Assembly: GCA_937625935.1 (NCBI GenBank)
Contig: OW569366.1
Coordinates: 186,001 to 250,000 of the forward strand
From: Tetramitus jugosus
Lineage: Eukaryota > Heterolobosea > Eutetramitea > Acrasida > Vahlkampfiidae
DNA length: 64,000 nucleotides
Direction: 5' to 3'
Shown here: positions 1 through 9,259 of the stretch, in pieces
Numbering within the stretch: position 1 is the first letter of the stretch
How the letters are laid out: each line of letters starts with the position of its first letter
Notes under the pieces: model-generated
Databases searched by the model: none
What the model was told of the DNA's origin: nothing
Seen by the model: only the letters and a program-made list of their open reading frames with translations
Translations under genes and position numbers: made by a program

Positions 1-471
1 TCACTATTGTTCTATGTATCGGTTAATTTGGATGTGGAGGAGTCGATGCAAATGCTCGAGCTTTGCAACTTCTTACTGGTTCCTAGGGATCATTTCGTGT
101 ATGAGAAATGCATATTGGTTCTAGAGCAGAATGTACGTGTTGAGAATGTACTTCAAATTGCCCAAAAACTATCAGACTTGCAAGAAGCGGATAGCTATGA
201 CAACACCAAAGAGATTCACAATGTGAGATTAATCGTCTCCTCAACTCTAAAAAACAAGGTGATTCAAGTCCTATCTGACAATTGGAAGGAGATTAGAAAC
301 TCGTATTCGAGCAATGAACTACTGGAGCACTTGTCCGTAGGCATTGTGTTTGATGTGACTGACAGATTAGCTGATCGTAGCATTGATCGCAACTCTTTCA
401 TCCGCTCGTACTCTTCTCCTCCAACTGACAGCCAAACATCCTGGCCGCAATTCGATGGTGAATGGGAGTGA
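1..471 (+). CDS. BTB/BACK-like protein, 3' end only
   Basis: The reading frame is open from base 1 and stops at 471, so this is the C-terminal ~156 residues of a gene that starts outside the window. Near the start the pattern YVSVNL-DVEESMQMLELCNFLLV followed by a Cys and VLEQNVRVENVL resembles the end of a BTB/POZ domain and the beginning of a BACK domain, where helices with Leu-Leu-x-x-Ala/Cys-Asn and a Glu-Asn pair are usual. The tail is Ser-rich and polar (RSYSSPPTDSQTSW). BTB proteins act as adaptors for cullin-3 ubiquitin ligases or as oligomerisation modules. The domain call is by eye only and the function is unknown. An ankyrin- or LRR-type helical repeat is the main alternative. Confidence 0.45.
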   Translation, partial: SLLFYVSVNLDVEESMQMLELCNFLLVPRDHFVYEKCILVLEQNVRVENVLQIAQKLSDLQEADSYDNTKEIHNVRLIVSSTLKNKVIQVLSDNWKEIRNSYSSNELLEHLSVGIVFDVTDRLADRSIDRNSFIRSYSSPPTDSQTSWPQFDGEWE

Positions 472-3260
472 GAAAGATTCAAGCGAAGTGAATTGAACTG
501 ACGTTGAAAGAAAATTGCTAAGGACATTATTGGATTCTGACGGTTCACTCCATGAAGAAGTGGTTGATATTACTAAGCTGTTGATTGGAGGAGTTATCAA
601 ACCATCTGCAGAGGTTACTTAGTGAGACAGGATACTTGATCATCAATGGTCCAAACGGCACATCCACCTCAAGATGTATTTCTCTTGAAAGCAACTTTTA
701 GTCATTGGTGAGGAATAAACGTGTATTGGCTGTAGATTTATCGATAGATTATTATTCCCTGACGGTGTTCGCCCTAACGCCTTGAATGGGTACTCATGAC
801 TTTGTTAGCGGTGAACAATTGTCGATGTTTACATTGTAGAGAAGGCATTGTCCATGTCCTTTACTTTTTTGACTTGCTTTCCGCCCAGAGATCAAATGAG
901 AGGACAACCTCGCTTGATATACAAGTAGTCTTAATACATCGGCGGTCGGATTACCGTGTATCTTCTGACACACTAGCGAAATAATCGATCCACCCTCATG
1001 TTAAGCATTTATCATGTTTTATAGATACCCTCTCCTTGATCAATAATAAGTATCGAAGTTCCACAACAAGTTTATCAAATTTACGAAGAAACTGAGGATC
1101 AAAGTAATGATCGTTACCATACCGTCCAGTTCTCAGGTCTGACTGTTTACTTCAATGAACTTTTTGAAAATATTGACGGTGTCATCTGATTTTGACCTGT
1201 TGTGGTTCCTCCTTTTCCATATGGAATTTTCTAGCCCGTCGCTACTGAGATGCAGACAGATATTTCCGGAGACGTGGTTGACAAAACAGACAATAGTTTG
1301 ACTCCACAAAGATATACTTGAGCAACCATGAATTCTTGTAGTTGAGATTTCGACTCTTCCTCTTCCAACTCACATATGAGTATGATCAATTGAACCATAT
1401 GTTCCGAGCAATGGATAACAGTTCACACACATAAAGTAAATCCAAAGGAAAAGGGTTGCCTTGAAACACCAAAGCAATTTCGTAATACCTTTTAAATCAC
1501 CTAAGACCATCAACAACCCATGACCGTAATTTACTCCTCTGGTTAATATATATCTTTCCTTGAAGTGGTCTACGACTTTTCAATGAAGAAGACTTTCATT
1601 GGAAGTAGTTTACAATAAAAAATTCTACATCATAATTCAACATAACAAAATCATACATTCTCCAAAGTACAGTTACATGGATAGTATTCAGAAGGGCCAA
1701 AAAAGTGTGGTTGACAACCCTGCAACAACTCAAAGAAAGAAAATAAAACAAGGGGGCAGTCATACAAGCCAAATGATCTCATTACAATGATTGAGTTTGT
1801 ACTGTCTCACCTCATACACAACATCGGCAAGTACATGAAGGATAAGAATCCCAAGTTCCCATCCGCTAGAACATCCGAAGACTATTCTCGAGCCCTCAGA
1901 TCTACGGTGAAGCAACCACTGAATTGATTATCCCGATATCGGACGGTGACAATTTGGAAATCATCATCGGGTTTGTAGTTTCATGGAATCATACCCAGCT
2001 TCTATCTAAGATGATAATGAGTTGAGTGCGGCCTTAAAATATATGGAGGATGATCATCTCGACATTAAGCACCGAGTGTTCACCATCAACGATTTCAGAA
2101 GCAAGTAAAACTCTTCAAGAGAATACGGAGACCATCTAACCAAAAATGTTCGATATACTAATAGTGTACTACACAATGCAAACATCAGGAACTGGATTAG
2201 CGATGGAAATCAAAGGGAGATGGCAGAAACAATCAAATGACCTATCATCGAAGGAGGTCTATGGCGAAAAAGAAAAGGTTGTGTTTATTTCACTACCTTC
2301 TTGTGAAATGCAATTTTGTGGAAGGAGAAGATCATACTTTGAACTGAGAGAAGTTCAGATCTCGTTGAAGAAAATAATGTTGCTCAATGGATGATACATC
2401 TATTATCCAGCAACTGCGATGTTTGATGGTACTAACATTGTTCGTAATTGCATATGTTTTTCGATCTGAGGATACACTCACTCGATTCCTCCTTTCTTTC
2501 CCTTAGTTCAAGAGCATAACAATCAGTAATTCCCTCGTTTGAATTGTCTGCTATCTCGAAGTCAATGATCTTGAAGACTTGAGTGACTCAAGTAAGTCGA
2601 TTTTTCGAACTTTGGCAACTCTCTCATCAAGTTTCAATGAATTGATTTTAATATATCTATCCTTATGACTATTCACTCTGCAATACTCACCATCTGGACA
2701 GCAATCAGACAAATTTTATGTACATTGTTGATTTACTCTCCCTCTTTTTCTGCACTTTCCTGTGGGGGATCCTGCACCCTTTCTTGTTTCATCCTTCTGT
2801 ATGGTCCGAGTATGTTGGATCTGTGTATTACCAGTTGTGACGATTCAGTCATATCTGACTGAGAATTCTTTACACCTTTCTGGGATTCCTTTGTATCATC
2901 TAAGTCTAGATGTTTCATCTAGACTAAGGTCGAATGAATCATTGCCAACTAGGTTACCTTCCCAATCACAGTCAGCAGTGGATCTTTGTTTAGAGCTTCA
3001 ATACCTCTCATTGGATCCACTTCATCCCATTTGAGAATAATTGGCTCATCATGCAATTTTTCTGGTACTGTTGTCATAAATTCATCTATTATTGAATCAC
3101 CGCACTTCCAAATAGGACTCTTTTTCTTCAAAGTGGTATTACTCGCAAAACCTATAGTTTTTAGAATAGAAACGACCTTTGTTTTATGATATTTCATTTA
3201 CAGCTGAAAGCAAAGTAATTGTTCATCGTCGTAGTGTCTATGTCCTGAAGAAGAGGTAGC
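472..3260. other. gene-poor decayed stretch
   Basis: Only short frames up to about 90 codons are open here on either strand. None shows a domain I recognise and none has convincing splice partners. Composition is mixed, with no tandem repeats. The stretch borders broken retroelements on its right and is probably old, decayed repeat or intergenic DNA. Confidence 0.5.
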
Positions 3261-3269
3261 GCCCATATT

Positions 3270-3570
3270 CTTGGACAGCTTCGATAGATGTAGGACTAAC
3301 AATGGCGCCATTCCGAGACCTCACAGAACTTGGGTTCCAATCTTTACCTCATTTGCCTCGAGCATTTTCTGAATGAGAGAGATGATACTCTCTGGGAAAT
3401 TGAAGAAGCGGTATGCAGTAGTGATCGCGTTATGCACACTGTCGAAAGCAGCCCCTCCATCGGTTCTCTGGAATGAGCACTGTTTACATACAACTTCCCC
3501 GTGCTTCGATCAGTGCTCATCGTCACGATGTTATGATCGCCTCCAAGGATAAGCTCTCCCCTATATACTA
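3270..3570 (-). pseudogene. LINE ORF2 fragment: endonuclease motif joined to RT motif A
   Basis: On the minus strand, about 3560-3500 reads ELILGGDHNIVTMSTDR. This matches the GGDxN segment of APE-type endonucleases of non-LTR retrotransposons. About 3480-3340 reads GAAFDSVHNAI followed by FFNFPESIISLIQKML, which is RT motif A and the following helix (AFDSV...F.FP...I.LI..M). The two pieces are in different frames and far closer together than in an intact ORF2, so most of the sequence between them has been lost. A stop codon ends the RT piece. I assign it to the same LINE type (element B) as the fragments at 5740-9120. Confidence 0.55.
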
Positions 3571-3598
3571 ACTATCTCAGAACTTCATTTATTACCAC

Positions 3599-3945
3599 AT
3601 GAAGACCCAAGGACCCAAGAGACTTGTTGCGTGGGTAACTGTTGTTGATGACAACATTTACCCAATTGTTGAATCTTTTAACCACAAGAAGATGAGTGAC
3701 TGCAAGGAAGCGCTCAAATACAACGTTGATTGTGTCAAGGAGTCGTCCTCCAAAAGGTCATGTTTGGCGCAACAAAGGTCAAGAATGTGCTCAAGAAGCA
3801 CAACCGCTTTTGTTGTGATGGAGACGGAAACGTATGCTGAAGCCTTGCTTCGGAACGTTAAATCCATGCCAGTGGAGATGGAAGCGCTTTATTCAACGCC
3901 CACGTGATCCTGTCAAGGCTGTCAGCAAGAGGCTGACCAAGATGT
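3599..3945 (+). pseudogene. LINE ORF1 fragment
   Basis: This open stretch aligns by eye with the middle of the two larger ORF1 copies at 4496-5517 and 12233-11148. Shared blocks include GPKRLVAWVTV, IYPIVESFNHKKMSDCKEAL, NVDCVK, TAFVVMETETYAEALLRNV and, after a frame change, the RPRDP and VSKRLTKM region, which ends in TAG near 3945. The N-terminal and C-terminal thirds are missing. It lies head-to-head with the minus-strand ORF2 fragment just to its left, so the two are not parts of one collinear copy. Confidence 0.7.
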
Positions 3946-3975
3946 AGCCTGAGTCGACATGGTCCAGGACAATGA

Positions 3976-4200
3976 GGTTTGAGCTCATTCATCAGAGCCA
4001 CCAAATTGTCATGGACTCGAGTCCTACACCAGTTGTGCTTACCGAAATATCTCTGCCAAGTCTTCAGATCAATGCTTGACTGCTGCCGAAAGATCCTTCA
4101 AATGCTTGTCAGTGGTGTAGACTCTTCTTACAGGGTCCTCAAAGCAGAGCCCATATCTTATGTTGTGGTGTCGGAACCGACTTCAATGTATTGAGGGAAA
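3976..4200 (-). pseudogene. element A reverse-transcriptase fragment (thumb region)
   Basis: The plus-strand sequence from cattcatcagagcc to about 4200 is clearly related to 12540-12740, the 3' part of the RT in element A. Shared blocks include the sequence for a Trp-Gln-Arg-x-Phe-Gly-Lys segment and the ACCACTGACAAGCAT-type stretch. It is too short and too altered to encode anything. It lies between an ORF1 fragment and tRNA-Thr, on the 3' side of that tRNA gene, as the better copy does next to tRNA-Lys. Confidence 0.6.
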
Positions 4201-4352
4201 TTCCAGTGTCACAGGACTTCAGAATAAATGTCTTACTTCCACAGCAGGAGGTCTAGTTTCTAATTGGAACAAGGAATTTACCAAGTTGAAGTGGAATAAT
4301 AAAAGCAGTGATAATAAAGAACGAAAGTTCGTTTTCAGCGGAGGCACCAAAA

Positions 4353-4424
4353 GGCTCCTACGAGACTCGAACTCGTGACCTCTGTCTTACTAGGACAGCG
4401 CACTGCCACCTGTGCTAAGGAGCC
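4353..4424 (-). tRNA. tRNA-Thr (AGT)
   Basis: On the minus strand the 72 bases fold as a complete cloverleaf. The acceptor stem is GGCTCCT/AGGAGCC, the D arm is GCAC with GTGC, the anticodon stem is CTGTC/GACAG with loop CTAGTAA (anticodon AGT, read as IGU), and the T arm is ACGAG/CTCGT with loop TTCGAGT. There is no intron. A TTTT pol III terminator follows directly at 4352-4349. The gene is flanked on both sides by retroelement pieces. Confidence 0.95.
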
Positions 4425-4495
4425 TCGCATAAAGGATCATCAAAATGAGCCGTACATAGCCCTTGTCAAAAAAACGCAGAAAAAAACGGAATCAC

Positions 4496-5653
4496 ATGTC
4501 TGGTGATTCAACAAAATTGGTGAAGGAATACGGCAACAGCCGTTATGCAGTGTGGACCACTGCACGGAAAGGCTCTAGGCCAAGTGACAGAGAGGTGGTC
4601 ATTACTGGCAACGGTAATGGTGTCTCTCAGTCATCTTTGGCAAGAAAGATAGGAGAGGAGTTTGGTGACTGGCTCAACCGAGTCCAGGTCATCAAGAGGA
4701 AAGGCCAGCAACGCTTTGTTGAATGGGTGACGGTCAAGGGTGACCGCATCTATGACTTTGTTGAGTTGTTCAACAAAGAGAGGAGGATTGGCAACAGCAC
4801 TGCTGCACCCAAGCGCAGTGTTGATTGCACAAGAAAGGTGGTCGTCCATGGCATGAAGAACATGTCAGTGGACGACATCAAGAAGCTACTGGGACCTGAG
4901 AAGGTTGCCAGTGTGCTCAAGAAGCGTGACACTGCTTTCGTGGTCATGGGTGATGAAACCTATGCACGAGCAGTGCTCAGCGGAGAGCAAAAGGTCAAGG
5001 CCACGGTCACTCGATACGTCGAGAGACCACATGATCCTCTCAAGGCTGTCAACAAGAGATTGACGAAGATGTACGAGGAGCTGCTGACGGTGGTTGACGC
5101 ATTGCGTCGACAGGTCACAGAACTCACCAAGGAATTGGCAAAGACAAAGGGTCAAGAGGGCAACAAACCGGTTCCGATACCGGAACAAGAAGTTGTACAA
5201 AGAACTGCTCCTGGTCTAATGGAGACAGAAGAACAAAGGAGTGCAACACCACTACCAACAGTGCCTGTTGTACAGCTCAGCGCTGAAAATCGGCAAATTC
5301 TGGAGCAAGTGAATGCCACTTCTTCAGTGTTCGCAAGAGTGAAGAAGGAAATTACTGCATTGGCACTTGCTGATGCACGCAAAAGATATGGTTTGACTGA
5401 GGACGAACCAGTCATTGTGGATGTGGATGATGACTCCGAAAAGGAGATTCAGAGTCCACAACTCAATGACAACAAGAAGAGGAGTGCCAGGATCACACTG
5501 GGTGATCTGATGAGCAACGATTGCTCATTTATTGACTTGTTTTGTGGGTCGTCATTCACTCTTCTTCTCTTGTTGTCCCCGACGGTGCATCTACAGGTTG
5601 GAAGAATCACTCTGGTGAGTGTTTTGGTTGATGCCCTTCATCAAAGAGCGTAA
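4496..5653 (+). CDS. LINE element B ORF1 protein with two RRM-like folds (chimeric 3' end)
   Basis: This is the best-kept ORF1 copy, 385 residues from the ATG at 4496. An earlier in-frame ATG at 4445 is followed by a TAG, so either the start has shifted or that stop is a mutation; the other copy starts at the equivalent place. Residues ~20-90 and ~115-185 each show a beta-alpha-beta-beta-alpha pattern (REVVITGN...RFVEWVTV...; RKVVVHGM...TAFVVMGDETYA), which I read as RRM-like RNA-binding folds. A coiled coil (MYEELLTVVDALRRQVTELT) and a low-complexity tail ending SARITLGD follow. From 5518 the frame runs into foreign sequence (CSFIDLFC...), so the last ~45 residues are not native. The first codon lies 71 bp from the tRNA-Thr 5' end, and the gene reads away from the tRNA. 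Confidence 0.75.
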   Translation: MSGDSTKLVKEYGNSRYAVWTTARKGSRPSDREVVITGNGNGVSQSSLARKIGEEFGDWLNRVQVIKRKGQQRFVEWVTVKGDRIYDFVELFNKERRIGNSTAAPKRSVDCTRKVVVHGMKNMSVDDIKKLLGPEKVASVLKKRDTAFVVMGDETYARAVLSGEQKVKATVTRYVERPHDPLKAVNKRLTKMYEELLTVVDALRRQVTELTKELAKTKGQEGNKPVPIPEQEVVQRTAPGLMETEEQRSATPLPTVPVVQLSAENRQILEQVNATSSVFARVKKEITALALADARKRYGLTEDEPVIVDVDDDSEKEIQSPQLNDNKKRSARITLGDLMSNDCSFIDLFCGSSFTLLLLLSPTVHLQVGRITLVSVLVDALHQRA

Positions 5654-5751
5654 CCTTGTAGTAGGACCGTCGATGGACACAGAGCCATCTGTTGTTGTTT
5701 TCTTGTTTTGGGCCTTGTTGTTCACAAAACAAGTCAATAAATGAGCAATCG
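5518..5751. repeat. 29-bp perfect inverted repeat, arms 5518-5546 and 5723-5751
   Basis: The arms are exact reverse complements over 29 bases (cgattgctcatttattgact and the following nine bases). The left arm is where ORF1 homology ends. The right arm is where minus-strand ORF2 homology ends. The ~176 bases between have no clear homology. The repeat therefore marks the junction of a plus-strand ORF1 piece with an inverted ORF2 piece. Confidence 0.9.
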
Positions 5752-5965
5752 TGTGCTTGCTGCGCTCTCTGTCTTTGTGTACCTCCTCTAAGGTTAGTGT
5801 GCAGACCAAGAGCACGGAAGACCTGTTTAGTGTTTCTTGCTCGTACCACTCGTATACCATCAACGGTCATTGGAGCAATCTTTCTCATATACAGTTCCAA
5901 CTTGTCGAGGTGCATCGTCATCCGTATCCACCCTAACACGGTAGACATTGCTTTGGCGGCTTTGG
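5740..5965 (-). pseudogene. LINE ORF2 fragment, post-catalytic RT region
   Basis: The minus strand encodes RMTMHLDKLELYMRK, then RNTKQVFRALGLHTNL and QRQRAQQAH. This matches the segment just after the RT catalytic motif in the copies at 6877-7385 and 7517-9120. Homology stops after the AQQAH codons, at the 29-bp inverted repeat. The upstream RT and the downstream C-terminal region are absent. Confidence 0.7.
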
Positions 5966-5976
5966 AGTTCCTGATT

Positions 5977-6445
5977 GTTATGTTTTTTTTGTTTTTTTTT
6001 TGTTCATACAACCATGTGTGCTTGCGTTGGTTCGTGTTCTCGATGGTCAATGGTAAGCAGGACACAGAAGCACGAAGACTGTTCCTTGACACGCTTGAGG
6101 ATATCAAGCATCATCAAACATTCCAACAAGAGTTGTGTATCAGTCAAGGATCAGACTACAGTGCGTAAAACACTCATACCATAAGTGGTGCCGACAGGAT
6201 GCATTGCCACGTCATTCATTTGACCTCAATCGCGACCAAACAGTGTGATGACTGTAGGCTCGCTAGGAACATTCCATCCACTGTGCTCAAGAAGCTCTAT
6301 ATTGTGGGAATAGTAAGTCATCAACTCGTGGTGGATGGTTCGACAACGTTAGACTCAAGAACGGAAAGACTGAAAAAGAAGAAATGATCATATCCAAGAA
6401 GAATTTCTAACAGGTATGATGGGCATCGAAACGAGGGGCGACTAT
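5977..6445 (+). pseudogene. LINE ORF2 C-terminal fragment preceded by an opposite-strand poly(A)-like tail
   Basis: From about 6020 the plus strand matches the C-terminal half of ORF2: FVFSMVNGKQDTEARRLFLDTLEDIK, CDDCRLARNIPSTVLKKLY, then WFDNVRLKNGKTE and a GMMGIE-like end near 6425. Frame changes and stops break it. Immediately left (5977-6003) is a T8-G-T10 run followed by catacaaccatgtgtgc, which resembles the 3' tail of the minus-strand copy at 7386-7420. A tail in one orientation joined to an ORF2 body in the other is the structure left by twin-priming inversion. Confidence 0.55.
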
Positions 6446-6870
6446 TGTTTGGGTTCTGTCATAACTTTTTGCAGTGAAGTCGGTCAGCATAGTTTGACCT
6501 TTTTCTTTACCCACAACAGTGCGTCTCCCCTTAGTTTGTGCAACCGGGGTACTCAGTACTTGCTCGTCACTCTCTGAGTTCAGAGCCTCGACATCAACCA
6601 TTTCCGATACTGGATCTGGAATCAATTTCTCCTTCTTCTCACGGTCACTCAATTTCTCCTTACTCTCTCATTTTCATCATTTCGGCCTTAAGTGCACGAA
6701 TTTCTTCAACACTTCTCTCATAGTGATCCATGATATTGTTCAGCTAACTCTATAGTTGAGACACGTTTCTCTTCCATCGATTTCGAGCTCGATAGGATCT
6801 TGATTTCGGTGAACGAACTTTCTCGTTGTATTGTTCATCGGAGTTATGTCCAGCAATACCTCAGACTAGG
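6407..6870 (-). pseudogene. possible LINE ORF1 C-terminal remnant
   Basis: The minus strand carries HYERSVEEIRALKAEMMKMRE, a coiled-coil pattern, then after a stop a charged stretch and TPVAQTKGRRTVVGKEKGQT. The order coiled coil, acidic region, then SPQL/TPVA-K-K/R-R resembles the ORF1 C-terminal half elsewhere in this zone, but identity is low. The assignment is tentative. Confidence 0.3.
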
Positions 6871-6876
6871 TCCTAG

Positions 6877-7385
6877 GTGAATACTATCGCTGAATTGCCT
6901 CTCAGTTCGACTCCGAATACATTGTCACGTCCAGCCCATTTTAGAATCTCAACACGGGACTTACCGGCTCCCACTGAGCACCACATCATTTGTGGCCCTC
7001 ATACGGCAGTTCGGAACAGCTTGCGCAACCATCTCTTCGCTTTCGTAGGGAAGGGTACGAGACAGAGTGATTCACTGTCACCCACTACCTACATCCTGGT
7101 ACACCAAGTGGTTTTGTTGTATGTGAAACATCAAGTGAAGGGATTTGGTGCAATGAGTCAGCTCAGAGACTGTGTAATGCAGCATACGTGGATGATTTCA
7201 ATCTGTTCGCTGAGTCCAGAGAGGACATATTCTTTGGGCTGGCTTCGAATGACAATGCATCCAGACAAATTGGAACTCTATGTCAGAAAAGTTGACAATA
7301 AGTCATCGTGCGCTGGGTCTGTACACGAATTCTAAGGGTGCAACAACCCAGAAACAGAGAGAACAAGCTCTTGAATTTGACCATA
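6877..7385 (+). pseudogene. LINE RT palm fragment with YVDD catalytic motif
   Basis: The plus strand reads VGKGTRQSDSLSPTTYILV, the RT motif otherwise seen as QGDPLSP. After frame changes it reads AAYVDDFNLFAES, the catalytic Y-x-D-D box, then MTMHPDKLELYVRK and RALGLYTN..TQKQREQA. At least three frame changes disable it. Homology stops right after QREQA, the same place as in the minus-strand fragment at 5740-5965. Its last bases (7370-7385) became the target site of the nested insertion at 7386-9120, and its continuation resumes at 9137. Confidence 0.65.
7370..7385. repeat. target-site duplication, left copy
   Basis: Sixteen bases cttgaatttgaccata, identical to 9121-9136. The bases just outside differ on both sides, so the match is exactly 16. 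It abuts the poly(T) run of the inserted element. Confidence 0.93.
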
Positions 7386-9120
7386 TTTTTTTTTTTTTTT
7401 TTAAATACAACCATTTCGGTTGCTCTTTTTATTGTCTTGCTTATTCACTTGCCTACGCTCGAAGAGAGTAGGCCCTGGTTAGTTACCAGTTGGTAGGCAA
7501 TGATTCTCGGAGAGCGTCATTGCCGTTGATTACATTTATCCTTCGTTGTAGTGAACAGGTGGTGGAGAGTCTTAAGACATCTCCTCTTGACACTATTCAC
7601 ATATGTTTTGGCTTTCTTCTGTGCCAGTGGCTGCTTCATTCCTCCAGACATAAGACCCTCAGCGACCTCCATGATGGCGTCCGTTTCTATGCCCATCATT
7701 CCTTGCAGCAGTTCACGGCTAGACTTTTTGATTGGTTGCCTCACAACCTTTCCTTCCTTCAGTCGCACCTCATCAAACCAAACATCGGCGTAGGCAGAGT
7801 CCGGAATTCCCATATTCTTGAGCTCATGCCCCACTTTCACAGCCAATTGCCTTCTAATCATAATGGCCCTTGGACACCTGATCAAACAATGTAGCACACT
7901 TTCGGGCTCTCTCTGACACCAGCTGCACATGATCTGTTCCTCACCAGTGTTGTATAGATATCGTACAACTTCTGCTGTGTGGAGTGTTCCACTGCGTACC
8001 TGTGCATGAAACCATTCCAACTTCCTGTCTATACCATGGGGGTATTTGAGGAAGCTAAAATCTGCACCACTGTTATTTGCTGCCCTCTGTAGCCAACATC
8101 GCTCGTCTTCATCAATTCTTGCACTTCTTTCTTGATCAAACAGCGACTGTAGATGCGATCTACTTTCCACATGCAGATTTCCTTTGTACAAGTCCGGTTC
8201 TGCACCTTCGATGGACCTCTTCCCTTCGCATCCACACCCACTCATTTGGGATATTAACACTTTCAGCACCTCAAACGACATTACTCCGACCTTGCAGGAG
8301 GGAAAAATATGTTTAAATTCCTTCAGACACAGTGGGTGATCGTCCACCATTAGTTGCTCACGGCTTGTGATACCTGCCTTGTAGAGCTTCTTGAGAATTG
8401 CACTTGGTACATACCTGGCCAACCAACAACTATCACAGTAGGGATTAGTTTTGGTGACACGTATTTCATGTTTGTGCATTCTGCATGCACACCACTTGAG
8501 GTAGGAGTGCTTGACAAATTCAAGCCTGTTTCTTGACTGGAATACATTCTCATTTTGGAATGTTTGTGTTTGCTTGATTTCCTCAAGCGTGCCAAGAAAC
8601 AGTTGTCTAGCCTCGGTGTCCCTCTTCCCAATTATCATCGAGTACACGAACCACGAAGTACGGGTCGTGATGGTCTCCTCGATGTCCCTCAAGCCCATCA
8701 ACCCCTTTTCGTCTCCTACTGAGAGAAGATCCACTGGAAATCGCGGCATAGCAGTAGATCCATGCCTCACTAGACTTCTGCCCAGCAAATTTACTTTATC
8801 AAACCATTCTGCTGACCAGTCTGTGAACTCAGAGGCATATGTGAATATCGGGTGAATGCAAGTGTTGACAACTCTGCTCACTTGTCTAGATGTCAGTTTC
8901 ATCAACTTCAGCCTGACAACCACCCTTTGAGACTTCTGCCAAGCTTGCTCACGCTGCTTCTTAGTATCACCCTGAAGATTGGTGAACAGACCTAGAGCTC
9001 TGAACACTTCTCTCCGATTTCGCGCTTTTACCAAATTATCATTCACCGCTATGTCATGACAATTGTCGTCTTCCGACTTTCTCACATACAGTTCCAGCTT
9101 GTCAGGATGCATGGTCATCC
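7386..9120 (-). mobile_element. 5'-truncated LINE (element B) insertion, nested in an older LINE copy
   Basis: A 1735-bp minus-strand insertion flanked by a perfect 16-bp duplication (7370-7385 and 9121-9136). Its 3' end is a 17-base poly(A) tail, seen as T at 7386-7402, preceded by a 3' untranslated region ending in atggttgtattt. Its 5' end starts inside ORF2 just after the RT catalytic motif. Truncated 5' end, poly(A) and target duplication together are the signature of target-primed reverse transcription. The target was itself the end of the plus-strand LINE fragment upstream of tRNA-Ser. Confidence 0.9.
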
Positions 9121-9139
9121 CTTGAATTTGACCATACAT
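7517..9139 (-). pseudogene. LINE ORF2 C-terminal part with CCHC zinc motif
   Basis: One long open frame of 540 codons. The first six codons (9139-9121) come from target DNA, and the element part starts with MTMHPDKLELYVRK. It covers the RT connection region and the C-terminal domain. A CSWCQREPESVLHCLIRCP segment (C-x2-C-x9-H-x4-C pattern) matches the zinc-binding domain found after the RT in many non-LTR elements, and GMMGIET with a basic NSVKRRCLKTLHH end is shared with the copies at 5977-6445 and 10852-11148. The endonuclease and RT active site are missing, so it cannot move by itself. The intact frame suggests a recent insertion. Confidence 0.8.
9121..9136. repeat. target-site duplication, right copy
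   Basis: Identical to 7370-7385. It lies 40 bp before the tRNA-Ser gene. Confidence 0.93.
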
Positions 9140-9176
9140 TCTGCCTAAGCGAAACTGGCGGTCTTTGCTAATATCG

Positions 9177-9259
9177 GCACTCTTGTCCGAGCGGTCAAGG
9201 AGCCTGACTAGAAATCAGGTACGGGAAACCGTGCGTAGGTTCAAATCCTACAGAGTGCG
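9177..9259 (+). tRNA. tRNA-Ser (AGA)
   Basis: A class II tRNA of 83 bases including discriminator G. The acceptor is GCACTCT/AGAGTGC, the D stem is TCC/GGA, the anticodon stem is CCTGA/TCAGG with loop CTAGAAA (anticodon AGA). The long variable arm is ACGG/CCGT, and the T arm is GTAGG/CCTAC with loop TTCAAAT. A CCTTTT terminator follows at about 9261-9266. There is no intron. Confidence 0.95.

Noticed and set aside
264-600. Minus-strand frames opposite the BTB-like gene
   Set aside because: They overlap the coding frame, have no domain and low-information composition; shadows of the plus-strand gene.
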